Source: Christiangramia sabulilitoris (GTDB lineage: Bacteria; Bacteroidota; Bacteroidia; Flavobacteriales; Flavobacteriaceae). Taken from it: DNA of 64,000 nucleotides. The stretch is from positions 496,001 to 560,000 of the forward strand of contig NZ_VHSF01000001.1 of assembly GCF_007050985.1 (NCBI RefSeq), written 5' to 3'. Within the stretch, counting starts at the first letter, position 1. Each line of letters opens with the position of its first letter. Position numbers and translations under genes: made by a program. Below are positions 35,968 through 44,676 of this stretch, piece by piece. The notes under the pieces were generated by a model. The model was given only the letters and a program-made list of their open reading frames with translations. It did no database searches and was not told where the DNA came from.

Positions 35968-36702
35968 ATGGAATTTAATATTGCTGAAAAATTAGCCTTT
36001 GTTAAAGCGATCGATAAAGTGATCCTGGCAGATCTCAAGGTAGCCAAAGGTGAAATGGTGTATTTAGGGCAATTAATGAAATTACTGGATTTTGATTCGG
36101 CATTTGTGGAGGAAGCGCGAAAGTTCAATATGAAACAGGCTCATGCTATTTTAGAAGGATTGAGTGAAGCAAAAAAACATTCACTGGCGATCATGCTGCA
36201 CGAAATGGCTTATGCAGACGGAGATATGGCCAGGGAAGAGATTAAGGTTCTATTCTCCATTTTTGAAGGCGCCGGAATCCAGATCGAAGATGCTGATGAT
36301 AGTTTTGAGGTCTTTGATCTTTCGGGAGTATATTTTAAGTCTTCAGAACATATTCAGCATTATAAAGACAGATCTATTTCAGAAAAGAACCGGGAAAAGA
36401 TCGCTATTAAAGTGGAACCTCATATTGAAGGCAAAGACGGCTACACGGTCACTACTTTCAGAATGAATGGCTTTATCTCCTTCTGGGGTCACCGCCCGGA
36501 ATTAAGCCCAAAACATATGGAAGTGGTAAATGTTACTTCAGAAAAAAGTGAACTTAAAGGAATAGATGATATTGCTTTAAAAGGGAAAGACATCATTCCC
36601 CACTCCAGTTACGGGCTGAGTATTTTTCATCCCGGGCAGCAAATCGAGAAGATCACTCTTTATAAACATCACAAAAACCTCGAGATAGAATATCTGAAAT
36701 AA
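35968..36702 (+). CDS. TerB-like domain protein
   Basis: 244 aa from MEFNIAEKLAFVKAIDKVI. Residues 1-110 form an all-helical TerB-like domain ('LAIMLHEMAYADGDMAREEIK' with the acidic metal-binding pattern); residues 115-244 form a beta-rich part ('SSYGLSIFHPGQQIEKITLY'). Cytoplasmic. A longer frame from 35764 exists but its first 68 codons run through a terminator. Last backbone gene before the recombinase. Confidence 0.7.
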   Translation: MEFNIAEKLAFVKAIDKVILADLKVAKGEMVYLGQLMKLLDFDSAFVEEARKFNMKQAHAILEGLSEAKKHSLAIMLHEMAYADGDMAREEIKVLFSIFEGAGIQIEDADDSFEVFDLSGVYFKSSEHIQHYKDRSISEKNREKIAIKVEPHIEGKDGYTVTTFRMNGFISFWGHRPELSPKHMEVVNVTSEKSELKGIDDIALKGKDIIPHSSYGLSIFHPGQQIEKITLYKHHKNLEIEYLK

Positions 36703-36802
36703 ACTGTTAACTCGTTGAGGAGTTAAGCCATTTTGCCCTTAGAATTCCCTATGTACCTAGTTAACCTGCTTACCTGCAACGGTATAATATAATTATATAA
36801 TT
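36703..36802 (+). promoter_or_regulatory. Recombinase upstream region
   Basis: Contains 'GCTTACCTGCAACGG' followed by an AT stretch TATAATATAATTATATAATT ending at the ATG. No TAnnTTTG box; a sigma-70-like TATAAT is present. The word CAACGG recalls the 5' edge of the cassette repeats but is too short to count as a site. Confidence 0.35.
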
Positions 36803-37945
36803 ATGCAAAGAATAGCATTATATGAGTTTGAACATAACGGCCATGCTCAGATAGGGATAAGATTTGGCTTTAACCGTGATATGATCGAAAAGGTTAAAGA
36901 ACTTCCAGGTGTTTCCTGGAGCAACACCTTCAGATGTTTTTATACCAGGGCAAACCGGCCTAACCTGGACAGGCTGGTAAAATTCCTAAACGGGAACAAA
37001 TTCTATGTAGATTATTCTGCGCTGCACATTTCTGAAATGGATGCAGAGGAACCTGCGCATGAAAAAATTATTGCCTTTAGAAAATATTTGCACGGTAAGC
37101 GTTATAGCAAGAGCACGATCAAAACCTACACTACCTTCGTATCTAAATTCCTGGAATTTCATGATTTTAAGTCGGCTTATGATCTGAGAGATGTGGACAG
37201 GTTTGTGGAGACTGAAATCGCCGGGAAGAATTATTCTATAAGTTCGCACCGGCAGTGCATTAGTGCTATTAAGCATTATTTTGATCTTAGCGAGCAGGAA
37301 GATATCGATACTTCTAAATTACAGCGACCAGACAAGAGCAGGTTTTTACCTTCGGTTTTGAGCAAGGAAGAGGTGATAGACCTGTTGCGGGCTACCAGAA
37401 ATCTGAAACACCGTTGTATCCTGGCGCTTATTTATGCTTCGGGATTGAGAATTGGAGAACTTCTTAATCTCAGACTGAAGGATATTGATGTAGATCGCCG
37501 GCAAATCTTAATCAGGCAGGCTAAAGGCAGGAAGGACCGTTATGTGATGCTGGCAGAAAGTTTTCTTCCGCTTTTTTATAATTACCTGCAGACCTACCAG
37601 CCAAAGGTTTATTTCGCGGAAGGAAACCAGGAAACACAGTACTCCTCTTCTGCAGTACGTAGTTTTCTTAAAGATTCGTGTCGCCGGGCCAGGATAAGGA
37701 AAAAGGTTACGCCGCATACTTTACGGCACAGTTATGCGACCCATATGCTGGAGAACGGAATAGATCTGAGATATATACAGGAGTTGCTGGGACATTCCCG
37801 ACCTGAGACCACGATGATCTATACGCATGTAACGCAGAAGGATCTATCGAGGATACGCAGTCCTTTGGATGAGAGCATACAGGAGATGATGGAGCGCAAT
37901 AAAGAGCACCCCAACCTACGTTTATCCCGTAACATTTTGGAATAA
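36803..37945 (+). CDS. Tyrosine recombinase of the cassette array (non-IntI integrase)
   Basis: 380 aa. All catalytic residues are present: Arg216 (SGLRIGEL), Lys241 (QAKGRKDR), His305 and Arg308 (HTLRHSYATHML), His331 (LLGHS) and nucleophile Tyr340 (MIYTHV). Residues 85-165 are the SAM-like core-binding domain. Residues 1-75 ('LPGVSWSNTFRCFYTRA') are an extra N-terminal domain seen in Bacteroidota recombinases. The IntI-specific insert between Lys and His (the RKYP...EW region of integron integrases) is missing, yet the C-terminal 'IRSPLD' matches IntI. It ends 27 bp before the attI-like site and points toward the cassettes, unlike most integrons. Likely inserts and excises the cassettes. 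Confidence 0.9.
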   Translation: MQRIALYEFEHNGHAQIGIRFGFNRDMIEKVKELPGVSWSNTFRCFYTRANRPNLDRLVKFLNGNKFYVDYSALHISEMDAEEPAHEKIIAFRKYLHGKRYSKSTIKTYTTFVSKFLEFHDFKSAYDLRDVDRFVETEIAGKNYSISSHRQCISAIKHYFDLSEQEDIDTSKLQRPDKSRFLPSVLSKEEVIDLLRATRNLKHRCILALIYASGLRIGELLNLRLKDIDVDRRQILIRQAKGRKDRYVMLAESFLPLFYNYLQTYQPKVYFAEGNQETQYSSSAVRSFLKDSCRRARIRKKVTPHTLRHSYATHMLENGIDLRYIQELLGHSRPETTMIYTHVTQKDLSRIRSPLDESIQEMMERNKEHPNLRLSRNILE

Positions 37946-37950
37946 ATGTA

Positions 37951-37958
37951 TATATTTG
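37951..37958 (+). promoter_or_regulatory. -7 box of candidate cassette promoter (Pc-like)
   Basis: TATATTTG, a perfect Bacteroidota -7 box, lies between the recombinase stop and the attI crossover. A TTTTG at 37935-37939 is only 11 bp upstream, closer than usual for a -33 element. A transcript would start near 37965 and enter cassette 1. Confidence 0.45.
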
Positions 37959-37976
37959 GCGGGATATAACACGTTG
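37956..37976 (+). other. attI-like recombination site
   Basis: TTGGCGGGATATAACACGTTG resembles the 3' arm of the attC repeats (TGGCG..ATAAC....GTT) without a matching 5' arm, as expected for attI. The crossover would be at G|TT, 37973/37974, because the arm of cassette 1 starts here. Confidence 0.6.
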
Positions 37977-38008
37977 TAACAAATTTGCCGATCAACATAA
38001 ATTCGTAA

Positions 38009-38467
38009 ATGAAGAAAGCTTTTGTCATTTTAATAATTGGAATTCTAATCAAGTTTTTCACGTCCTGTAAAAACGCAAACAGAAATAATTTTAAAATTTA
38101 TTCTCCAGATAAAAGTCAAATCATAACCATAATAACAAAAGATCAAATTAGATATATAATTAATGGAGATGTAGAAAATATTCCCGATTCCAATTTTGTA
38201 AAACTGGACATAAGCCAGATAGATCCAGTTTCAGACGAGATAGGAATTTGTTGGAATACAAATAATTTATATTGGAAACTGACAAATAACAATTCTAAAA
38301 TTTTAGAAAATAAACTAAACACCTCTAAATATAAATTTGAAAATAACTGGAAAAAGAAAACCAATGGAGTTCCCGATATTTCAGAATTTAGAAAAGAAAA
38401 TTGTGGCACTTTTGATTTATTAAATATGAAAATTTATAAAAATCGAGGTTTAACAATAGAAAATTAG
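38009..38467 (+). CDS. Cassette 1: lipoprotein of unknown function
   Basis: 152 aa. Signal and lipobox 'LIKFFTSC' put the acylated Cys near residue 20. The mature part is polar and Asn/Lys/Ile-rich with no recognised family ('SPDKSQIITIITKDQIRYII'). Sole gene of cassette 1, the most recently acquired position if insertion is at attI. Starts 36 bp inside the cassette. Possibly transcribed from the promoter next to attI. Confidence 0.75.
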   Translation: MKKAFVILIIGILIKFFTSCKNANRNNFKIYSPDKSQIITIITKDQIRYIINGDVENIPDSNFVKLDISQIDPVSDEIGICWNTNNLYWKLTNNNSKILENKLNTSKYKFENNWKKKTNGVPDISEFRKENCGTFDLLNMKIYKNRGLTIEN

Positions 38468-38484
38468 CTAGGCAAACTTGTTAC

Positions 38485-38609
38485 AACAACGGTTCATCGC
38501 CAATAAGCGGCACCATTAGAAAGAAAATAATTAACTTGACCAATAAACTAATACTAAGCCGACAAATCCGCGTCCCTTACTCCGCCAACTGGCGATAACC
38601 GAGACCGTT
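38485..38609 (+). repeat. attC1
   Basis: 125 bp, AAC to GTT. End arm GGCAAACTTGTTACAAC mirrors the start arm GTTGTAACAAATTTGCC of cassette 1 except at position 11. Internal variant CACCATTAG. Confidence 0.85.
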
Positions 38610-38620
38610 GTGATGCATAT

Positions 38621-39256
38621 ATGAAAATACTAACTATAATAACATTCTTACTAATTGTGGCTTCAATTTCTGCACAAGATTTAGATGGAAAATGGTTGAT
38701 GACTAAAGAAGGTGATACCTACATTATACCAGAAAACTTAATAATAGAAATAAATTCCGATTCATTAAAATACTTTTCATTTGATCAATTACAATCTTCA
38801 ATTCCAATAAAAATCGAAAATAACATCATTATAAATCAAAAACATACTCATATTGTTGAGTTTATAAATGAAGATAGAATTAAAATAAAAAGTCAGGGAA
38901 AAGTAAATGATAAAAATTCATTGATCGAAACAGAGTATGTAAGATTAAAAAAAACTAAGACAAAATTATCACCAGAAGAAATTCAAAAATTATCGTTTAA
39001 GTTTAACTGGAATGATGAGAAGTTCAGAGTTATATTTAATAAGGAATTAGGAAGTCTACAGGTCATGAAGATTATGGAAAAAGATGAATTGACAAAAATT
39101 CGTCTTGAGAAAATTGACTCTACATATTTCATTTCAATTTACGAATCTGGGAAAAGGGTAACAATAGTTCCAATAAAAGAAGTTTCCAATCATAGAATGA
39201 TCCTGTACGGAATGCCTAGAAAACCATATGAAATAGTCGGTGAGAAAATCGAATAA
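38621..39256 (+). CDS. Cassette 2: secreted protein
   Basis: 211 aa with signal peptide ending 'VASISAQ'. Mature start 'DLDGKWLMTKEGDTYII' resembles the opening of lipocalin-like proteins in Bacteroidota; C-terminal half is beta-rich ('MRMILYGMPRKPYEIV' region). No family assigned. The ATG is only 13 bp after the crossover, inside the complementary arm, so arm and start codon overlap. Confidence 0.75.
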   Translation: MKILTIITFLLIVASISAQDLDGKWLMTKEGDTYIIPENLIIEINSDSLKYFSFDQLQSSIPIKIENNIIINQKHTHIVEFINEDRIKIKSQGKVNDKNSLIETEYVRLKKTKTKLSPEEIQKLSFKFNWNDEKFRVIFNKELGSLQVMKIMEKDELTKIRLEKIDSTYFISIYESGKRVTIVPIKEVSNHRMILYGMPRKPYEIVGEKIE

Positions 39257-39268
39257 CATACGCATCAC

Positions 39269-39393
39269 AACAACGGTTCATCGCCAATAAGCGGCACCGC
39301 TAGAAAGAAAATAATTAACTTGACCAACAAACCAAGACTAAGCCGACAAAGCCGCGTCCCCTACTCCGCCAACTGGCGATAACCGAGACCGTT
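39269..39393 (+). repeat. attC2
   Basis: 125 bp. End arm ACATACGCATCACAAC mirrors GTTGTGATGCATAT of cassette 2. Internal variant CACCGCTAG. Confidence 0.85.
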
Positions 39394-39418
39394 AGCTGCA
39401 AGCTCAACAGACATTTTT

Positions 39419-40126
39419 ATGAAAAGAATACTACCAATTTTATTCGCATTATCAGCATTATCTTATTCGTGTCAAGAGAATAGGAAGAAACAAAAAGCTG
39501 AAAAAATTGATTTTTCCAAACAAGAAGTTTTAGACAGTCTTATACAAACTACATCTCAGTCTAATGATACATTATTTCTAGGTTTCAAAATTGGAATGAC
39601 TAAAGAGGATTATAAGAAGCACATTAAATTTTTGCGAGAAAGTGGTAAAGAAATTACTTATTCTAATTCTAATAAAATTTCAAGTTTAGCAGGAACATTT
39701 GATTTGGGTAAAGGATATACTTTTAAAACAAATATCACCGATGAAATTGATGGTAAAAAATATACAGGTAAAGGTTCATATTTTCTGGAACCTGGATATA
39801 GCAAAAATGGAGAATTACTTCAGTTGACTATTTTCCCAATAGAAAAATTTACTGGTGATTACAGCATTTCAAACAAACCAAAATGGCTAGAAAAGAGAAT
39901 CAAAGAAAATTCTGAGAAATTTTCTAACGTGGAATTAAAACAAGCTTTAATCGATAATAACATACTTAAGAGTTACGACTTTATCAGAAAAAAGGAAAAT
40001 CTGGTAATTTATGAGAACACTCTCACAATTAATTATATAGATTTGAAAGCTCTTTACGCAGAGATTTTAATTAAAAACACAGAAAATAAAATTATCGAAG
40101 AAGAAAACGAGGATGTGCAGTTTTAA
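39419..40126 (+). CDS. Cassette 3: lipoprotein
   Basis: 235 aa. Lipobox 'LSALSYSC', Cys at about residue 18. Mature part includes 'LFLGFKIGMTKEDYKKHIKF', a pattern seen in small periplasmic SmpA/DUF-like lipoproteins ('IGMT..ev...l'), and a C-terminal charged helix. Function unknown. Only gene of its cassette. Confidence 0.75.
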   Translation: MKRILPILFALSALSYSCQENRKKQKAEKIDFSKQEVLDSLIQTTSQSNDTLFLGFKIGMTKEDYKKHIKFLRESGKEITYSNSNKISSLAGTFDLGKGYTFKTNITDEIDGKKYTGKGSYFLEPGYSKNGELLQLTIFPIEKFTGDYSISNKPKWLEKRIKENSEKFSNVELKQALIDNNILKSYDFIRKKENLVIYENTLTINYIDLKALYAEILIKNTENKIIEEENEDVQF

Positions 40127-40138
40127 TCGCCAGCAGCT

Positions 40139-40263
40139 AACAACGGTTCATCGCCAATAAGCGGCAGCGTTAGAAAGAAAATAATTAACTTGACCAACAA
40201 ATCAATACTAAGCCGACAAATCCGCGTCCCACACTCCGCCAACTGGCGATAACCGAGACCGTT
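40139..40263 (+). repeat. attC3
   Basis: 125 bp. End arm GCCAGCAGCTAAC mirrors GTTAGCTGCAAGC of cassette 3, with mismatches at positions 10 and 11. Confidence 0.85.
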
Positions 40264-40281
40264 GTAGCGCATTTTTACAGA

Positions 40282-40782
40282 ATGAAAAGAATTTCAAAAA
40301 TAATATTCCTCTTTATAATCCTCGGACTAATGAGTTGTTCTAGTTCGTTTATAAAAAAAGAAAGGAATAGTACAATAAAATTGAACTCTATACCCGAGAA
40401 TACAATTAAAATCGGAATTGAAAATGACGCAGTAATCTTGAAGTTTAATAGAAATGATTTAATTTATTTTCTCGAAAAAAAACTTGAGGAATTTAATGAT
40501 CAGAGAATTAAAGGATATGTGAGCGATTTAAAATCAATAAAATCAGACACAATTTTTGATGCAAATAAAATAAAAGGCACTTTGCCTTTTGCTGAATATG
40601 AGATAAAATTTCATGAGCTTCTAAAAAAAGGGGATGCTATTGTTTTTGACAAGGAAGAAAATAAAGAGTTAGATAGAATTAAATATAAGTTTACTCTTGA
40701 CAAACTAGGAGGAGAAGATGCATATTTCTATAAAATGAATGGAAAACAGATTTACCATATCCTTTTAGCGTTTGGGGAATAA
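40282..40782 (+). CDS. Cassette 4: lipoprotein
   Basis: 166 aa. Lipobox 'LGLMSC', Cys near residue 19, then Ser-rich linker and a basic, beta/alpha domain without recognised relatives ('NDLIYFLEKKLEEFNDQRI'). Sole gene of cassette 4; starts 20 bp after the crossover. Confidence 0.72.
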   Translation: MKRISKIIFLFIILGLMSCSSSFIKKERNSTIKLNSIPENTIKIGIENDAVILKFNRNDLIYFLEKKLEEFNDQRIKGYVSDLKSIKSDTIFDANKIKGTLPFAEYEIKFHELLKKGDAIVFDKEENKELDRIKYKFTLDKLGGEDAYFYKMNGKQIYHILLAFGE

Positions 40783-40793
40783 AAACGCGCAAC

Positions 40794-40918
40794 AACAACG
40801 GTTCATCGCCAATAAGCGGCAGCGTTAGTAAGAAAATAATTAACTTGACCAACAAATCAATACTAAGCCGACAAAGCCGCGTCCCCTACTCCGCCAACTG
40901 GCGATAACCGAGACCGTT
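40794..40918 (+). repeat. attC4
   Basis: 125 bp. End arm AAAAACGCGCAACAAC mirrors GTTGTAGCGCATTTTT of cassette 4; mismatches at positions 6 and 11. Confidence 0.85.
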
Positions 40919-40936
40919 GTAGTGCATTTTTATAAA

Positions 40937-41707
40937 ATGAGAAGAACATTAAATTTTATATTTTTTCTAATAATTTTTAGCAGCTGTGATAATAACTCAG
41001 CTTCAAAAGAAGATCTTCAAAAAGCTTTAGAATTAAGTAATACAGCATCAGAATTTTTGATGAACGGAGAAATTTCCAAAGCAGAAGAATTCTATTCCCA
41101 GGCTTCAAAACTTGATCCCGAGAGCATAGACTATAAGTACGCTTTAATAGGAATTTTTATTCGAAGAGAAGAGTTTGATAAGGCACACGAAACTCTAGAA
41201 AGTTTGCCAAAAACAACTAAAGGAACACCGTATTACTTTCAAACAAAAGGATTTATTCTAGAGAAAGAAGGTAAGTTGCAAAAAGCACAATTGAATTATA
41301 AACAAGCATACAAATTATCAGATTCTGTAGAAGTTAGAGAGGAAGCAGATTTAATGCCCTTAGTTAATTTTTCTATGTTAGAAACTTTAGCAGGAGAAAA
41401 GGATAAAGCTGTTAATAGAATAAATAAAGTGCTACAGTATAATTTTTTGACTAGAAGTAACAAAGAGTATTTAGAAACTTTCAGAAACGAATTTGAATAT
41501 TATTCTGGAAAAGGTAATTCCGATTTCGAACAAAAAAGAGATCTGACTTTATGCACTAAGAATATCGATAGTATAGAAAAAGTTTTGAAACAAAGACATA
41601 TTAATATTTCGGGGACTTCTCAGACAAACGAAAAATATGATAAGATTTATATCTCTAACAAATTTGAAAAAGGACTGAAGAACTTAAAAAGCAAGATTTG
41701 CGAATAA
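40937..41707 (+). CDS. Cassette 5: TPR-like lipoprotein
   Basis: 256 aa from ATG 40937, MRRTLNFIFFLIIFSSC; Cys at residue 17. Residues 40-160 hold TPR-type helix pairs ('ASEFLMNGEISKAEEFYSQA', 'KGFILEKEGKLQKAQLNYKQ'), which usually mediate protein contacts. A GTG 15 bp upstream would put five residues before the signal and is rejected. Sole gene of its cassette. Confidence 0.78.
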   Translation: MRRTLNFIFFLIIFSSCDNNSASKEDLQKALELSNTASEFLMNGEISKAEEFYSQASKLDPESIDYKYALIGIFIRREEFDKAHETLESLPKTTKGTPYYFQTKGFILEKEGKLQKAQLNYKQAYKLSDSVEVREEADLMPLVNFSMLETLAGEKDKAVNRINKVLQYNFLTRSNKEYLETFRNEFEYYSGKGNSDFEQKRDLTLCTKNIDSIEKVLKQRHINISGTSQTNEKYDKIYISNKFEKGLKNLKSKICE

Positions 41708-41718
41708 AAACGCACAAC

Positions 41719-41843
41719 AACAACGGTTAATCGCCAATAGACGGCAGCCTTAGTAAGAAAATAATTAACTTGACCAACAAACCAATACTAAGCCGACAAA
41801 TCCGCGTCCCTTACTCCGCCAACTGGCGATAACCGAGACCGTT
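41719..41843 (+). repeat. attC5
   Basis: 125 bp. End arm ATAAAAACGCACAACAAC mirrors GTTGTAGTGCATTTTTAT of cassette 5; mismatches at 6 and 11. GGTTAATCG and AGACGG variants in the 5' half. Confidence 0.85.
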
Positions 41844-41865
41844 GCCAACAATAATTTGAAAGACC

Positions 41866-42621
41866 GTGAAAAGAATTTTATTTCTGACTTTATTATTAAT
41901 TTCTTTAAAGGCATACTGTGATCCAATAGCATATAGCGACTCTTTAAGAATAGAAATAGAATCGGAAAATTACCACATAATTCATTTTCATGATTGGTCA
42001 GATAATACCTCGAAATCCAGGTATAAAATGATCTCTACTGATCAAAATCCATTTAACGATCAAAATAATTATGCCTATATTCAAGTAATAGATAAAAAAA
42101 CTTGTGAAATAATTTTTAAAAAACCATCTCCTGCCCTAACACATATTGAAATTTCAAAAGATGAAAAATACATTATAGGAGTTTCAAATATAATGTTCTG
42201 GAATCCTATCCAATTTGTTATCTATAATTCAAGAGGAGAACTGATAAAAAGCAGACATTTCAGTAGTGAAGAAGCTAAATTAGATAATTCAAACTTAGAA
42301 TACTTCAAAAATAAATATCCGAAACAATTCGACTTATTAAATCAAAAAGATAGAATTCATTATCATAAAGATTTTTATTACGTTGACTTTTTAAGTGCTA
42401 GAATGCCAGAATATTTAGGAAAATCTTCATGGAGCTTTCTCTTCGATCATGTAGCCTTAAATCATCTTACAAGCAATATCCGAGAGTCAACAACAAACTG
42501 GATTGATTGGTATAATAGAGAATCGCCGACAATTTCATTTAACTACTCAAATGAAAGATTAAGCTCAGTAAAAATATTGGATCCTAAATGTGAAATTATT
42601 GAAATAAAGATTAGAGAATAA
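41866..42621 (+). CDS. Cassette 6: secreted protein
   Basis: 251 aa with GTG start, signal peptide ending near 'SLKAYCDP'. Mature part has WD/beta-propeller-like elements ('DEKYIIGVSNIMFWNPIQFV', 'YNSRGELIKSRHF'), but too few repeats to be sure. No family assigned. Sole gene of cassette 6. Confidence 0.72.
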   Translation: MKRILFLTLLLISLKAYCDPIAYSDSLRIEIESENYHIIHFHDWSDNTSKSRYKMISTDQNPFNDQNNYAYIQVIDKKTCEIIFKKPSPALTHIEISKDEKYIIGVSNIMFWNPIQFVIYNSRGELIKSRHFSSEEAKLDNSNLEYFKNKYPKQFDLLNQKDRIHYHKDFYYVDFLSARMPEYLGKSSWSFLFDHVALNHLTSNIRESTTNWIDWYNRESPTISFNYSNERLSSVKILDPKCEIIEIKIRE

Positions 42622-42632
42622 TTACTGTTGGC

Positions 42633-42757
42633 AACAACGGTTCATCGCCAATAGACGGCAGCCTTAGAAAGAAAATAATTAACTTGACCAACAAATCAAT
42701 ATTAAGCCGACAAAGCCGAGTTCCCTACTCCGCCAACTGGCGATAACCGAGACCGTT
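42633..42757 (+). repeat. attC6
   Basis: 125 bp. End arm AATTACTGTTGGCAAC mirrors GTTGCCAACAATAAT of cassette 6; only position 11 mismatched over the first 12. Confidence 0.85.
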
Positions 42758-42783
42758 GTAGCCAATTTTTACATTGAAAATAG

Positions 42784-43698
42784 ATGAAAAAACATTGCCT
42801 TTATTTCATGATTTTTCTATTAATATCATGTGCAGAAAAAAAAGAATGTTCTTATATAGAAGATTATTATCAATTAGTTTATGAAGCTGAAAAAGCATAT
42901 TACCTAGAAGATTATCAAAAGGTTTTTGATAAAATGAGTGCTGCTACTTCCTCCTGTGAATTGATAAATCAAACTATGATTTATGAAATGGAAAAATATG
43001 CAGAGTCTGCAGCCATTATTGGTAAAAAAAAGAAAGCTTTAGAATTAATTAAAGAATTAATATTAAATGGTTATGAAATTGACCAAATAGAAGATAATGA
43101 GGCATTTTCATCAATTTTAAAATCCCAAGAATGGAATAAAATTAAATATGATTATTCTGATTTGAGGAAAGAATATCTAAATAATATAAATTTAGAATTG
43201 AGAGAACAAATTAGTGAAATGCAAAATGCTGATCAGTATTACCGACAAAGGTTAAAAGATAAAAACATAAATCGGGACAGTATATGGGAGAAAATAAATA
43301 GAACGGACTCAATTAATGATATTAAACTAAAAAACATAATTGAGGAATTTGGATATCCAGATTATAGATTAATTGGAGGATATAATATTGACCAAAGAAA
43401 CGTTGATCCAGGTATCCTATTATTTCATTTTGATGATTATGATTACTACACCAAAACTCTTAAAAATTTAATTGACAAAGGAAAGGCTCCTCCACAAAGT
43501 TTAGGAAATTTCGTTGACAGTTACCAAAGAAGAGTACCAGAGCAAAAGAAATTTATTTATGGAATATATGATAATGTAAGTCCTGATGAAATCATAGATT
43601 ACGCCAAGTTGGACAAAAGAAGAAAATCTATTGGATTAGCACCGATGAAACTAAAAAAATCTGTAGACAGTTTAAGAAGAATATATTATAACTTGTAA
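42784..43698 (+). CDS. Cassette 7: lipoprotein
   Basis: 304 aa. Lipobox 'IFLLISC', Cys near residue 16. Residues 25-110 are helical and TPR-like ('YQKVFDKMSAATSSCELINQ'), the C-terminal half includes 'LKNIIEEFGYPDYRLIGGYN' and 'FIYGIYDN'. The order (helical repeats, then this half) resembles DUF6624-type proteins. Function unknown. Sole gene of cassette 7. Confidence 0.73.
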   Translation: MKKHCLYFMIFLLISCAEKKECSYIEDYYQLVYEAEKAYYLEDYQKVFDKMSAATSSCELINQTMIYEMEKYAESAAIIGKKKKALELIKELILNGYEIDQIEDNEAFSSILKSQEWNKIKYDYSDLRKEYLNNINLELREQISEMQNADQYYRQRLKDKNINRDSIWEKINRTDSINDIKLKNIIEEFGYPDYRLIGGYNIDQRNVDPGILLFHFDDYDYYTKTLKNLIDKGKAPPQSLGNFVDSYQRRVPEQKKFIYGIYDNVSPDEIIDYAKLDKRRKSIGLAPMKLKKSVDSLRRIYYNL

Positions 43699-43709
43699 AA
43701 ACTGGCAAC

Positions 43710-43835
43710 AACAACGGTTCATCGCCAATAAGCGGCACCGTTAGTAAGATAATATTTAACTTGACCAACAACAAAATATTAAACCGACAAACCCGCGTCC
43801 CCTTACTCCGCCAACTGGCGATAACCGAGACCGTT
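43710..43835 (+). repeat. attC7
   Basis: 126 bp (one base longer, CCCCTTACT). End arm GTAAAAACTGGCAACAAC mirrors GTTGTAGCCAATTTTTAC of cassette 7; mismatches at 6 and 11. Confidence 0.85.
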
Positions 43836-43853
43836 GGCTAGCATATTAATATT

Positions 43854-44516
43854 ATGAGACGTATTCTAATTTTTCTTTTATCGATGCTATTGTGGAGTTG
43901 TTCTTCAGCAGAAAAAAAAAGTAAATCTGAAAAAAATATTGGTCAAGAAAACATACAAGCATACAATATGCTAATTAAAGATTTTGAGAAAAATAAGCTC
44001 CATAAAATTTATCCAAATTTAGAAACGAACAAAGCTTATCATCGCTTACTTAAGGATATTCTAGAAAGAGAGATTGAAATATCAGAACTAATAACAAAAA
44101 AGGGAAATACAATATTTGAGAATACTTTGAAAAAAGAGTTGCAATGCTCAACAGATTCTGTTTGGGTCGATGAAATTCATAATAATGTAAGCTTAAAAGA
44201 AAAATGTTGGGATCCTAAAACAAATAGTTACAAATTTAAAAATCGTGAAGTAGCATATTTTGGACCTGGAATGGATAAAGACTCAATTTTAAACTCATAT
44301 GAAAACCTTGTTAAATTTAATCATTACAGTAATTACATTGAAGAATTACAAGCTCATAATCCAAAAAGTGATTTTTTAGACAGCTATATTTATATGAAAG
44401 AAGCTGCTGGTGATATCGCCTTTTACGTGATTGCTGAGAATATGAGTAGAGCAAATGTGAATTTCAAACAACAAATTATTAAGCGAATTTTTATAACAGA
44501 AATTGTCTACAATTAA
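43854..44516 (+). CDS. Cassette 8: lipoprotein
   Basis: 220 aa. Lipobox 'SMLLWSC', Cys near residue 16, Ser/Lys linker, then an alpha-rich domain ('LIKDFEKNKLHKIYPNLETN', 'YIYMKEAAGDIAFYVIAENM'). No family recognised. Sole gene of its cassette, ending 10 bp before attC8. Confidence 0.72.
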   Translation: MRRILIFLLSMLLWSCSSAEKKSKSEKNIGQENIQAYNMLIKDFEKNKLHKIYPNLETNKAYHRLLKDILEREIEISELITKKGNTIFENTLKKELQCSTDSVWVDEIHNNVSLKEKCWDPKTNSYKFKNREVAYFGPGMDKDSILNSYENLVKFNHYSNYIEELQAHNPKSDFLDSYIYMKEAAGDIAFYVIAENMSRANVNFKQQIIKRIFITEIVYN

Positions 44517-44526
44517 AACGCTAGCC

Positions 44527-44651
44527 AACAACGGTTCATCGTCAATAAGCGGCACCGTTAGAAAGAAAATAATTAACTTGACCAACAAACCATTACTAAG
44601 CCGACAAATCCGCGTTCCTTACTCCGCCAACTGGCGATAACCGAGACCGTT
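44527..44651 (+). repeat. attC8
   Basis: 125 bp with CATCGTC in place of CATCGCC. End arm AAAACGCTAGCCAAC mirrors GTTGGCTAGCATATT of cassette 8; only position 11 mismatched over the first 12. Confidence 0.85.
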
Positions 44652-44676
44652 GTGTGCAAGCTTTAAAGAAAATTTT

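Noticed and set aside
36760-36800. Degenerate attC before the recombinase (CAACGG)
   Set aside because: Only six bases match and no partner arm is visible.
36803-37945. Canonical integron integrase IntI
   Set aside because: The IntI-specific insert between Lys241 and His305 is missing and there is an extra N-terminal domain.
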